A stretch of DNA of 64,000 bases from Undaria pinnatifida (GCA_012845835.1 JABAKD010000011.1:2501-66500), one strand, 5' to 3'. Numbered from the stretch's first letter, positions 24,201 to 35,052 are shown. The notes: generated by a model from the sequence alone, not told the origin. Made by a program: numbers and translations.

Positions 24201-27200
24201 TATGTATGTATGTATGTATGAGTGTATGTATATATGTATGTATGAGTGTATGTATGTATGTATGAGTGTATGTATAAGTGTATTATGAGTTATTATGTAT
24301 GTATGTGTATATATGTATGAATGTATGTATGTATGAGTATATGTATGTATGTATGTGGACTATGTATGTATGTTTGAGTGTATGTATGTGTGAAGTGTAT
24401 GTATGTATGTATGTATGTAGGTAGGTAGGTAGGTATGTAGGTATTATGTATGTATGTATGTATGAATGCATGTATGAGTGTATGTATGAGTGTATGTATT
24501 TATGTATTCATGAGTGTATGTATTATGTATGTATGTATGTATGTATGTATGTATGTATGGTAGGGGGGACAGCCCTCATTTCTCATTTCGCCGTCGATTT
24601 AGGCGACTCCAGCGGCTGTCTCAGTGCCTTGTCCAAAAGAAGCTTGGACATTGCCCGTTGGAGCAGCCTAAATTACGCAATTCCATGACGGGGAATATCG
24701 CGAACCCGAGAACCACACAGCACGTGGCCACACGCGGGTGTGGCTCTGAGCCAATGAAAAATGACACCCGAAAAGCGACCCTCCCACCTTACAGCATTGC
24801 CTTCATTCATCCGATGGGTCTGTGGTCACCCTGAGCACTTACGAACACCTTGTGGGCTTGAGATCACCCTGTGCGCTTGTGGTCGCCCTGTGTGCTTGGG
24901 ATCACCCTGTGTGCTTGCGATTATTCTATGTGCTTGTGAACACCCTGCGTGCTTTGGTTACTCTGTGTGCTTGTGGTCAACCTGTGTGCTTGTGGCCACC
25001 CTGTGTCCTTGTGATTACCCCGTGTGCTTGTGGTCGCCGTGTGCGCTTGTGATCGCCCTGCGTGCTCGTGGTCACCCTATGTACTTGTGGCCACTGTGTG
25101 TGCTTGTGATTGCCCTGTGTGCTTGTGACTGTCATGTGTGCTTGTGTCCTTGTGATTACCCGGCGTGCTTATGATCGCCCTATGCGCGTGTGACCACCCT
25201 GCGAGATTGTGACCCCCCTGTGTACTTGCGGCCTTAGGGTTAACCCTGTGTACTTGGGGTGTGTTATGATAGGGCAAAAATTCGTGAGCGAGTTGGACTT
25301 TGTACTTGGCATCGCGGACGAAGCGGAGAGAAACAAGACCTTCAAACAATTCCAGGAGTGGGATGCTAACGTGCACGGGGCCATACAGGTGCCGTACTCG
25401 TATTTTAGACATGTTTTCAACTAGCCCGGGACGTGGTTCGTTCGGCCGTAGGCCATGGAATTCTAGTGAGCATTGAAAGGCAACTAACCTTCTGACCGGT
25501 GACTGCCGTAAAGCCCATTTATCGTTTCCTTCGAATGTCGAACACCCCAGCGTCGAAAACTAGAATGACGAAGAAATTGGTTGCACAGTATTAAGGTCTG
25601 CAGCGCTTGGTGTCGGCACACTGCATATAGAGGATTTCCAATTTGTTATGCCGTTTTTTCTGCGCTCTTCTTGCTACTTCGCATGGACCTTGGCGCTGAG
25701 CTCAGAGTACTCCGAAGTTGCTATGAGAATATTCACGGGTCTTATGCTGCCGCCTGCTGTTGAAAAGACTGAGCCCCAACCAGATAAGGTCAACGCCCCG
25801 AAGCTGAACGTATTGATATGTATTGCTAGGGGCGAATCGACCAAGTCTTAGCGACAATGGATGTAAAAGACATCAACGAGCGCAGACGAGAAGACCTCGA
25901 CAAGTTCCTGGCTACCACCAACATGAAATCTTCGGTTTTCCGCGATATCATCATCGAGTCAGGTACATAGGCACCGATGTGGATACTAGCAACACCACAT
26001 CTTCGGTTTTTTGCGATATTACGATCGAGTCAAGTGTATGATTGTGCTAATGTGAATACTACCAACACCATATCTTGCGATTTCCGCGATATAATCATCG
26101 AGTTTCAAGTACATTAGCACTGATGTGCACCTATAGGGCACTATATAATAACACCAGACCAAGGCTACGGCATTGCAGTACTATAGTACTGTAATAGTAA
26201 TGTAATAGTACTGTATAACTGTAGTATTACTGTAACCTACACGACTACAGTACTACACTACTATCAATATATACGGTACTATACTCCCATTTCCACTACC
26301 GAATAACCCACTCGCGCGACTGGCTCCAGACCTTGTTCAGAACAGACTTAATCTCTACTTTACTTTGTTTCGTAGCGTAACGAACGACTTAATGCCGTCG
26401 GTGTATACCCCGAATTCCGAAAAAACGCAAAAGCTTAGGGCTTTGATGGAATGCGGTGGTACCCGCTTACCCAATACCTGGTAGGTGCCCACTACCCTAT
26501 GCCACACTACACTACACTACACCAGACTAAACTAAACATAACCCCCCTGCACTAGCCTCTGTTACAATAGCCTCTGTTACAATAGCCTCTGTTACAGTAG
26601 CCTCTGTTAAAATAGCCTCTGTTAGAATAGCCTCTGTTAGAATAGCCTCTGTTAAAATAGCCTCTATCAAAATAGCCGTAGTTAGCCTTAATCGACACTA
26701 AACCTTCCGCTTTCTGCGATGTCATCATCGAGTCATGTATGATAGCACCGATGTCGTTGGATACTTCCGACTCTAGACTATAGTTTCCGTTTTCCGCCAT
26801 ATGGTGGTCGAGTCATAAGGCTGGAATTTTTTTCACGGGGGTGGTTGGGGAGGAGTATTGTAGCTAGCTTTTTCGTGTGCAACTGTTGTTACTAACACCA
26901 AACCCTCGTTTGCGGCTATTATACCATCGCCCAGTCGGGTGCGACAACTCCAATAACGTCGACGCTTGTTGACAAGTTTTGTTAGCGTTATCATCATCAC
27001 GAAGCATCGCCAACTCGTTAACATGTTGAGTAAGTGTGGTTGGTATGGTCATCATCGTGTGCCATCATCAACTCGTTAACGCGTTGAGTTTCTGTAAGCC
27101 ATGGTCGGAGGAGGCAATGCCTCGCACGCGGTTGGACAGCGTGGTGTTATGTTGTTAGAGTAGCAGAGGCACACTAGAAACGGCGCAGTTGTGCTCCCTA

Positions 27201-30200
27201 ACCGTACACTGTGTGCTGTAAGACATTGTAAGGCATTGTAAGACATGCTAGACACGTGCTTCGAAGTAAGACCTATAAGGCATTGTAAGCCATTGTAAGC
27301 CATTGTAAGCCATTGTAGGCCATTGCAAGGCGTTTAGGTTAACATTAGACGCCTGCTACGATAGGGGTACATTAGCATGGGTTCGACGCTACTTTTTTTT
27401 TGAAGGGACGGGGCTCCTTAACCCAGGAAATTGTCAATCAATGCCATCAACGTCATCAACGTCATCAACGTCATCAATGTCCTTCCGACACCTTTGGGAA
27501 ATCATTTTGAACTTAACACCAATCTTCTGTATGTGTCTGGAACTGGCGTTTGCTCACCGTTTGATCTGTCACTTTTCCTTGAAGTCACCTTTTGGGTAGG
27601 GTGTATCGCTACTGCAATAATACTGTCATAATGTAACAGTGAAGTAGAGTGTATTCGTGCAATAGTGTATTCGTGCAATAGTGCAATAATAGTGCAACAT
27701 GGTACTTCTGCGAGGGAAACCTTTTCATGTTCCCAAAGTATTTCACGGGTCGTCGGCCGCTTCTCGCCTGACCCGGCCCGTGAGATTTCAATACCCCGGC
27801 GCCAAACCCTACCCGTGAGACCACCTGATCGAACCAAAGTCAACCCGCGAGAGTTTCGAATATCCTGACCTGGTCTGTCGGTCGGGTCGTGACCCGTGAA
27901 AATCATGGGTTGGGTCACGACCCGTAAAAAGTCAGTGGTCGGGTCATGACCCGTAAAAATCCCTGGTGATTCCAAACTCCAAAATACTGACGCACGTGTT
28001 GTTTTCATACGCATGTGGGGGGTCGACCCGAACCGATACTTGCACAGAATACGACCCTCTGGCACCGAACCGGCGGGCGATCAAGGCCCAAGTTCGTCGC
28101 CTGCAAAACCCCTGCAGGCGCGTTCTCGACAAACGCGCCGAGGAGAACGGGATTCTAGCAGCTGATGATGGTGAGCATTTTCAAGCCGAGAGAAAAACCC
28201 CACAGATTTCCCATCCGGATCTGGTGCTCAAGCTCTACATGGTAGAGGCACTGTATCTCGCTTCTCCTACCTATAGCTCTAACACTGCTGAAATCGATCA
28301 AATCGATCAAATCGATCAAATCGATCAAATCGATCAAATCGATCAAATCGATCAAATCGATCAAATCGATCAAATCAAATCGATCAAATCGATCAAATCG
28401 ATAATTAAAATCGATCAAATCGATCAAATAAATCGATAATCAAAATCGATCAAATCGATAATTAAAATCGATAAATAAAATCGATAAATCGGGTAAAGTT
28501 GTCGTTGGGGTTGGTTCCCAGTGGTTTCGTTCCTGCGGGGGAACACCGGTGCGACCTTAACATATTGAACAAGTATTACTGTGTATAATGAAAAGGCGCA
28601 CATCTTCCCATCCCACCTCAAACGAACCCTATGGGTAATCTATCCACCTCGTCTTGTATATCTGATCGGGCAGGAAGACAGAAGTTGCTCCCAATCCAGC
28701 GAGAATCAGATGCAGCACGCCGTTCGCCAACAGAGCCACGATGATGATAATCGAGGATATTGCGGGGTGAAACTGTTGATCGCGCGTTCTTTAATGCTAA
28801 CATATTGCGCCCCTGATCCCCCGGCTACGATTCGGGTGTGGCCGTCTTGGAGCAGGGGCAGGCGCCACGGAGCCTCTGTTGAGGGAAACGTTCAATGTGG
28901 AACTATGGGACGAGCAGCGTGTGGAGGACACGCCGCACGGCTTCTTTGCCAAAATGATGGGGAGGGGAGCCAACAAGGCGAGACAGTTTTTGCTTGCATG
29001 ATGGCGAGGTGCTCCTTGCATGGCTGTATTAATAGTTCGAGTTAATAGTTCGAGCTAATTAAGCCATCTATCTGTTGTGATGACCATTGCATGTCACGAT
29101 ACTTACTGCATTTCCTCTGGACCAGTGGTGTCAATATTTAGTCATGCAGTCATCGGTCTGTTCACGTTATGATTAAATTATCCACTGTGCTCATTCTCGT
29201 GGTGATTGTTGCTGTGCTGCATTGTGTTTAATGGAAAAGATGGGAGGCGAAAAGGCGACGAGCAAAACTTACAAGTCCACGATTAAGATGGACGACTACA
29301 ACATTGACCGTGGCAGGTCAGTTCTTAGCATCTTTTTAAGCCGTTCAAAGTGCGGTCTTAGCGGTGGCACTGCAAATCGCAGTTCAAAGTGCAGCTAAGC
29401 CTTCCATTGAAAAGGATCACAACGCTAGCCGTGGCGGTTCAATTGTTCGCTATGTCAAAGTTGTTGAGAGTGCAGTCTTAGCAGTAGGGCAATACAACTG
29501 CCGTAATTTTCAAATGAGCGGTAAATGTGGCGGCTGCAACGCTGAGCGTGGCAGGTGAATTATTATCACGATGATAGCCGTTGACAGAGCAGTAAGGGTT
29601 AACATAGACGACGACGGTTCTTACCACGACTATAGCCGTTGAGAGTTCAGTTGTTAGTTCTGGCGAGGGTGACTGCCGCGTTGACCGTGAAAGGTCGGTT
29701 CTTCAGCTGCAGCAAAACCGATTGACAGACTCACGGCCTAGGTGTACAAACAAGGAATAACGAAAAATCGTAATGGCGTACTTCCCACGATTTTGGGTCA
29801 AGGAGCACTACTAGACTAGACTATACTATACTAATACTAATACTAATACTAATACTAATACTAATACTAATACTTTCATTCAGAAATAGCCTAATAGCCA
29901 AAAAGTGGTATACCGTATAGTCTACCCCGATAAAGTAGCACGCGCCAAGTGTTTATTTGTCGATGGGGATCTACGGCATGTACCTCTCCTCCGTTGTTAT
30001 CGACGTGTGCTGCAAGTGTGCTGCAACAAGGGCAACACCTAAGTTTTCCAAGACTGCTCACTACTAAAGATAGATCACTGCATCACAGGGTCATTGAAGG
30101 AGCTCTCTACCTTAACCGAACCACGGCCGTCGACAAGAATTAAAGTGCAGCCCTAACTACGACAACGCAATGAATGGCATGTACTCGTACTATGTATGAG

Positions 30201-31507
30201 TCGAGACGAGTGCTACAAACGATGTAGCATTTTTGGCTGAAAAAACGTTTTGTGATTGACGGAGCTACTTCCTTAACCATCCTTACCCTACTACTCGTAA
30301 TAAAATGGTCAAAATTGCAATCCTGTTGAAGTTGCGAAATGTTTCGTTACATACCTTAAGCTATACTACCATGATCGATTTTCGTCGGTGTGCGCACACA
30401 ATTTGCATCCAAATCGATTTTTGGGTCAAGAAGGTACTACTATATATAGACTATGTAGAGTAGTAGTATTACTATTTACAATAGTATGCAGCTCTCCTCA
30501 AGTGAGTGCCTCAGAAACCAAACGCTGATGTCGGTGATGTCGGTGATGTCGGTGATTTCGGTGATGTCAAGAATGGCATTGCAAAACACAAGCGCCCAAC
30601 GATGTTCGGTATGATGGATTGGATGCGTTGACATGTTTGATCTGTTTCGTATTATTTCACGGTATCTTTTTTTAAATGTGTTTTAATGTTTTTCAACCCC
30701 GCTACGTAGTCAGTCTTAGTAGTTTCCGCGAAAACGTGCTTATTATACTAATAAACTAGCTTGATACACTAATACCCCTACTCCTGTCGCTGCACGCGTC
30801 CGTCGTGATTCCATTCATCGACAATACGCCTGTCAATAGTGTTAACAGTATCGTACAATTTCATTCATTAACCCGTGACGAACGACTCAACACGATGCAC
30901 GTCTTGTTGATTCGGTGTCGGCCTGTAGTCCTTGTTTGTTTGCAGTTTGCAGGACAAATTGTGCTGCACAATTTTCCAGAACCTTTGACTCATTATTACT
31001 GATTATTATTATGGTAATAGCATACTAGACTACGTACCTGGTGTATTTTCTGTCTGTTGTTGGTTCGGTGTTGACGTATGGCTCGCGTTTGCAGAAATAC
31101 TGCTGTGGTGCACAGTTTTCAGAACCTTTCGTTCCTTGCTACACACATACGATATACGTCATTGTGTCGTTATTGGCGTGTTGCTCTCGTGTGTGCAGGG
31201 CGTTGTGTTGTACGCTTTCCGGACCCTTGTCACGAAAAACCCGTTGTTGTAAAGATATCGTTGCGCCGGTCTTGGTCTTGTGTTGGTCTTGTGCTGTCCC
31301 CTTTATGGAGTCCCTGAGTCATTATGATACACTGATACACTGTTACACCAACTAACCATTTGTTTGCTATCATACTTCTCACTACTCACTCGTGATTGCA
31401 GGGACATTGTCACAAAAGAATTCCCCAAGGGAAAGAGGACTTACCAGGCTGGCGATGACTTTGCTCCCAATTCCAGCGAAAGCAGCAGCCTAATTGGAAT
31501 GGGGTGA
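18209..31507 (+). CDS. Eight-exon gene, 353-aa unknown protein with coiled coil (reconstructed)
   Basis: Exons: 18209-18399, 22993-23186, 25273-25388, 25830-25962, 28048-28170, 28856-28977, 29240-29316, 31402-31507. Lengths sum to 1062 nt (353 codons plus stop), and all seven junction phases (2,1,0,1,1,0,2) agree. Donors are GTGAGT, GTGAGT, GTGCCG, GTACAT, GTGAGC, GCGAGA (a GC donor) and GTCAGT. Exon 1 encodes a Ser/Pro-rich head (SFRVRVYNDRIFPSILEDG). Exon 2 is a coiled coil (AEQYQTQLAQKQLLQDRLL). Exons 3-6 are charged and helical (FVSELDFVLGIADEAERNK, NERRREDLDKFLATTN, FRDIIIES). The C-terminus is Lys-rich then acidic, ending SSLIGMG. I do not recognise the family; a cytoskeletal or axonemal role would fit the helical character but is speculation. 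Weak points: the GC donor of exon 6, the acceptor of exon 7 (poor pyrimidine tract) and the 4.6-kb first intron. Upstream exons are possible, since CAG precedes the ATG at a good acceptor position. Confidence 0.6.
18400..20600. other. Intron 1, left part: no gene supported
   Basis: Two related GC-rich segments with GTGGCACCGCTCGAGCTGTG-type sequence lie near 19140-19330. A small plus frame at 19480-19767 is not convincing. Nothing else is assigned. Confidence 0.4.
20620..21950 (+). repeat. Diverged tandem duplication, about 655-665 bp unit (inside intron 1)
   Basis: Copy 1 starts near 20620 and copy 2 near 21290. Both contain CACGGG...CATG, CAACGATTGCTCCCC-like sequence, GCCCGGCCCTGTG, TCGTATTGTGTGTCGATGTC and, 300 bp further on, AACCAAGCG...ACCAATGCGTG and GGCTGCCGTCGTGGCC. 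Older partial copies of the GCCCGGCCCTGTGCTGTTT block lie at about 20180 and 20480. No gene is apparent. Confidence 0.85.
22402..22484 (+). other. Isolated exon-like frame within intron 1
   Basis: After an acceptor-like TACAG at 22401 a short frame reads SDGSYTAQTNIKIQGGKG and stops at 22484. Its phase is not compatible with exon 1, so it is not in the gene model. It could be a relic or a skipped alternative exon. Confidence 0.2.
23438..23507 (+). repeat. 18-bp minisatellite, four units
   Basis: GAGCGTGTAGTGAATC recurs four times with single-base changes, in intron 2 of the eight-exon gene. Confidence 0.85.
23960..24180 (+). repeat. 19-20 bp minisatellite, block 1
   Basis: TGTGCTTGTGGTCACCCTG-type units repeat with drift. 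It is the same array as 24820-25260, and both lie in intron 2. Confidence 0.9.
24186..24557 (+). repeat. (GTAT)n microsatellite with GTGTAT variants
   Basis: About 370 bp of TATG repeats interspersed with GAGTG units, separating the two blocks of the 19-20 bp minisatellite. Confidence 0.97.
24820..25260 (+). repeat. 19-20 bp minisatellite, block 2, ending next to an exon
   Basis: The same TGTGCTTGTGGTCACCCT unit. The array runs to within about 15 bp of the acceptor at 25271-25272 of exon 3. Confidence 0.9.
25928..26115 (+). repeat. Tandem copies of an exon end plus its donor site (about 72-bp unit)
   Basis: The last 35 nt of exon 4 plus the first 36 nt of intron 4 (ATCTTCGGTTTTCCGCGATA ... 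GTACATAGGCACCGATGTGG) recur at 25999 and 26072 with mutations, including the GAGTCA-AGTGT and GAGTTTCAAGTACAT donor equivalents. Two further decayed copies lie at about 26700-26760 and 26785-26820. Confidence 0.85.
26540..26690 (+). repeat. 15-bp minisatellite AATAGCCTCTGTTA
   Basis: About ten units of ATAGCCTCTGTTACA / GTTAGAATAGCCTCT, in intron 4. Confidence 0.95.
27220..27330 (+). repeat. Short tandem repeats around GGCATTGTAAG
   Basis: AGGCATTGTAAGACATTGT, then AAGCCATTGTAAGCCATTGT and so on, 10-bp units. A second short array (CATCAACGT, 9 bp) lies at about 27445-27480. Confidence 0.85.
28285..28490 (+). repeat. (AAATCGATC)n microsatellite in intron 5
   Basis: Units of CGATCAAAT run uninterrupted from about 28288 to 28400, then degenerate to CGATAATTAAAAT-type units to about 28490. 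Confidence 0.97.
29300..29700 (+). repeat. Degenerate copies of the exon 7 end and donor (about 100-bp unit)
   Basis: The exon 7 end ACAACATTGACCGTGGCAG / GTCAGTTCTTAGC is echoed by CACAACGCTAGCCGTGGCGG (about 29421), TGCAACGCTGAGCGTGGCAG / GTGAATT (about 29535) and GCGTTGACCGTGAAAG / GTCGGTTCTT (about 29675). GCCGTT(C)A..AGTGC.GTCTTAGC follows at similar spacing. Confidence 0.75.
29822..29880 (+). repeat. (ATACTA)n microsatellite
   Basis: ACTATACTAATACTAATACT units within intron 7. Confidence 0.95.
30511..30632 (+). other. Exon-like frame in intron 7 with a 9-bp internal repeat
   Basis: After TGCCTCAG a frame reads KPNADVGDVGDVGDFGDVK and continues through KRPTMFGMMDWMR to a TGA at 30632. 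It has protein-like codon character but its entry phase (0) does not match exon 7 (phase 2). It may be an alternative terminal exon joined from elsewhere, or chance built on the GATGTCGGT repeat. Confidence 0.25.
30910..31260 (+). repeat. Array of acceptor-like repeats before exon 8 (about 115-bp unit)
   Basis: Three units share GTTG/GGTGTTG, a TTTGCAG or TGTGCAG acceptor, then GTGCTGCACAATTTTCCAG / GTGGTGCACAGTTTTCAG and an AACCTTTGACTCATTA-like tail. The third copy has CCCTTGTCACGAAAAACCC, resembling the real exon 8 start ACATTGTCACAAAAGAATTC after GATTGCAG. Confidence 0.65.
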
Positions 31508-32110
31508 AGCAAAATCAGTGGCCTTATTGAGATGGGTTGAGGCAATCGGCCACCAGGCTTGTATTGTGCAGGATAGGGCTCGTGTATTTGGGTTGGCTTC
31601 CTTGGCTTTCTCCTCGTTTTCGGAATGCTGGCGGGGACACCTGCTGCAATTATATGATTTCCTGGTATTCTAATATTGTACAGTTTACCTGGTATGATTA
31701 TTGTCGATACGGAATGGCGTTCTTGTACCGGCACGGCAGTCATTTTATTTCTGCGCCCGTGGGTCACTGGTAGATTTCGGGAGAATCGGCGCTCGTTAAC
31801 ATCTGAGAGCACCATCGTCGACACCATCGCATCGTCAGCGTAGACCAATCGTCTGCGTGTTATGTTTCGCCTTGTATGTAAGAACTGGGACCAGGATAGT
31901 GTGTTGCGCTGTACACGACTGTGCTGTGCTTCTCTGTAGTGCTCTACGAGTACTCCCTGTAGTTTTAGCGTACCCAGTACAATATTCACAGACCACGCAA
32001 CCCCAGGCGTGCTGTATATTTCGTTCGTTGTGTAGGATCCGTTTTGGTTTATCTTGATGCGGTCTTTGTTTTGCCATGCCGTTATGCGTTCCGGTTGGAA
32101 TGTGTGTGAT

Positions 32111-32434
32111 GTGTAGTGTAGTGTAGTGCAGTGTAGTGCAGTGTAGTGCAGTGTAGTGTAGTGTAGTGTAGTGTAGTGTAGTGTAGTGTAGTGTAGTGTA
32201 GTGTAGTGCAGTGCAGTGTAGTGCAGTGTAGTGTAGTGTAGTGCAGTGCAGTGTAGTGTAGTGTAGTGTAGTGTAGTGTAGTGTAGTGCAGTGTAGTGTA
32301 GTGCAGTGTAGTGTAGTGCAGTGTAGTGTAGTGCAGTGCAGTGCAGTGTAGTGTAGTGTAGTGTAGTGCAGTGTAGTGTAGTGCAGTGTAGTGTAGTGCA
32401 GTGTAGTGTAGTGCAGTGTAGTGTAGTGTAATGC
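32111..32434. repeat. (GTGTA/GTGCA)n pentanucleotide tract, about 320 bp
   Basis: Pure runs of GTGTAGTGCAGTGTA with the T/C position varying. Its long open frames on the minus strand are a by-product of the 5-bp period. Confidence 0.98.
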
Positions 32435-32879
32435 AGTGCCTGAGTACACCTATAAGAGTTGGGGTTTGGGGTGGATGGTCACGGACAGTATTCGACTATT
32501 CGAACAATAATACTCTGGTATGTTGTGAGACGTCGATCTAAGGTGCACCGTACTCTGCGGCAGGCCAAATGGCAATGCATCGTACGACGTATGCAGTCTA
32601 TGAGTGTCAAAAAAAGGATTGAGCAAGGTAAATGAAGGTGGGAAAATGGCTTAGCTTGCAGAGTCATGAAAGTGCTGGCTAGAGTTTCTGGCGCTAATCG
32701 CCTGATGTGAACAAATGGTCAACAACGTACTCCGTGATATGCATTATTTTCGGTGAAGCACTGAACAACACGAATCGCAAAATATTGTCAAGTTAGCAAG
32801 GTAGAAGAACCAAATGGGCCAGCAGCTGCTACCATTCTTCTTGTGGAGAACAGGGCCATCGGCACTATCTTCATTTTTT

Positions 32880-34660
32880 GGTGGAAGCTCGTGAAAGCTT
32901 CCATGGAAGCTTTCATTGCTTCCATGGAAGCTTCCACAACTTCCACGGAAGCTTCCATCGCTTCCATGGAAGCTTTCATGGAAGCAATAGAAGCTTCCAC
33001 GATTCCATGCCGTAGAAGCTTCCATAAAAGCTTCCACGGAAGCTTCCACGAAAGCTTCCACGGAAGCAACTTCCACGGAAGATTCCACGGAAGCAACTTC
33101 CACGGAAGCAACTTCCACGGATGCTTCCACGGAAGCAACTTCCACGGAGGATTCCACGGAAGCAACTTCCACGGAAGCTTCCACGGAAGCAACTTCCACG
33201 GGAGCTTCCATAAAATCTTTCACGGAAGCTTCCACGGAAGCAACTTCTCCGGAGCTTCCACGAAAGCTTTCACGGAAGCTCCCACGGAAGCAATTTCCAC
33301 GGAAGCTTCCACGGAAGCAACTTCCACGGAAGCTTCCATGAAAGTTTCCACGGAAGCAGGTTCCACGGAAGCTTCCACGAAATCTTCCCCGGAAAAACAA
33401 CTTTCACGGAAGCTTCCCATGAAGCTTTAACGGAAGCTACTTCCACGGAAACAACTTCCACGGAATCTACCATGTAAACTTTCACGGAAGCTTCCACGGA
33501 AGCAACCTAACCCTAACCCTAACCCTAACCCTAAGCTTCCATGGAAGCTTCCATAACTTCCGTGAAAACTTCCATTACTTCCATGGAAGCTTTCGTGGAA
33601 GCTTTCGTGGAAGCTCCCGTGAAATTTACTTCCACGGAAGCTTTCATACCTTCCATATCTTCCATGGGAGCTTCCACGGAAGCTTACGGAAGCTCCCATG
33701 AAAGCTTCCATGGAAGTTACTTCCGTGGAAGCTTTCATATCTTCCATATCTTCCATGGAAGCTTCCACGAAGCTTCCATGAAGACTTCCGTGGAAGTTAC
33801 TTCCATGAAAGCTTCCATGGCTTCCGCGACAGCTTCCATTACTTCAATGAAAGCTTCTATGGAAGATTTCGTGGAAGTTACTTCCATGGAAGCTTTCGTG
33901 GAAGCTTTCGTGGAAGCTCCCGTGGAATTTACTTCCGTGGAAGCTTTCATATCTTCCATATCTTCTATGGAAGCTTCCACGGAAGCTTCCATGAAGACTT
34001 CCGTGGAAGTTACTAGCATTAAAGCTTCCATAACTTCCACGAAAGCTTCCATCACTTCCATGAAAGCTTCCATGGAGGCTTTCGTGGAAGTTACTTCCAT
34101 GGAAGCTTTCGTGGAAGCTTTCGTAGAAGCTCCCGTGGAATATACGTCCGTGGAAGCTTTCATATCTTCCATATCTTTCATGGAAACTTCCACGGAAGCT
34201 TCCATGAAAGCTTGCGTGGAAATTACTTCCATGAAAGCTTCCATAACTTCCGCGAGAGCTTCCATATTTCCATGGAAGCTTCCATGGAAGATTCGTGGAA
34301 GTTACTTCCATGGAAGCTTTCGTGGAAGCTTTCGTAGAAGCTCCCGTGGAATTTACGTCGGTGGAAGCTTTCAGTTCTTCCATATCTTCCATGGGAAGCT
34401 TCCTTCCATGAAAGCTTCCGTGTAAGTCACCTCCATGAAAGCTTTCATGGCTTCCGCGAAAGCTTCCATTACTTCCATGAAAGCTTCCATGGAATCGTAG
34501 AAGTTACTTCCATGGAAGCTTTCGTGGAAGCTTACGTGGAAGCTCCCGTGGAAGTTACTTCCGTGGAAGCTTTTATATCTTCCATATATCTTCCATGGAA
34601 GCTTCCATGAAAGCGGCGAAAGCTTCAACGGAAGCTTTCATGAGCTTCCACGCAAAATGC
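32880..34660. repeat. Palindromic GGAAGCTTCC minisatellite with higher-order units
   Basis: About 1.8 kb is built from GGAAGCTTCCA(T/C)GGAAGC and CTTCCACGGAAGCAACTTCC words, many of them palindromes with an AAGCTT core. From 33570 on, higher-order units of roughly 210-300 bp repeat, marked by GGAAGCTCCCGTGGAA followed by TTCATATCTTCCATATCTTCC. All six frames are largely open; I do not treat these as genes. Confidence 0.95.
33504..33535. repeat. Interstitial telomere-type tract (CCCTAA)n
   Basis: About five units of CCTAACCCTAACCCTAACCC sit inside the palindromic minisatellite. On the other strand this is TTAGGG, a common eukaryotic telomere repeat. Confidence 0.95.
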
Positions 34661-35052
34661 AAGTAGTGCCGGAGACCGGGAGAACGTTGCAAAGCTGACG
34701 ACCGCAATGGCCATTACAACTGTTCAGCCAGCTAGGTAGACCATGCACAACACCCGAACAACCCCTGGCACGCTCCGAGAGAACCTCCGCGCCGTGCTCC
34801 CGTTCAGACTCTTGTTGTCGCCCCCCTTCGACGCCTATCGACTAGACTAATATGTGGCACTATGTAACGCTATGCAGAACTATGTAGAACTATTATGTAG
34901 TACAATGAAGCAAGTATTTTCGCCCGAAACCCAACTGACTTGAGGGACCGGCAGCTCGCTAGGGGAAGGGTGGAAGAAGCTGCAGGACTGCGGCGAATGA
35001 TCTGGAAATGGAACGGTGATGAGGGAAAAAACAATTATATCATGCGCAACAA
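34661..35052. other. Spacer, nothing assigned
   Basis: Follows the palindromic minisatellite. Small TATGTAGAACTATGTAGAAC repeats occur near 34860-34900. No coding frame is supported. Confidence 0.4.

Noticed and set aside
31441-31989. 182-codon minus-strand frame containing LVYADDAM, similar to the reverse-transcriptase YADD box
   Set aside because: No other RT motif surrounds it, and it is antisense to exon 8 and its 3' flank; a four-residue match is too weak.
31835-32449. 204-codon His/Tyr/Thr/Leu frame
   Set aside because: Translation of the GTGTA pentanucleotide tract.
32743-34628. Many long frames (up to 294 codons) rich in Met-Glu-Ala-Ser or Phe-His-Gly-Ser
   Set aside because: All are translations of the palindromic 6-15 bp minisatellite; both strands are open.
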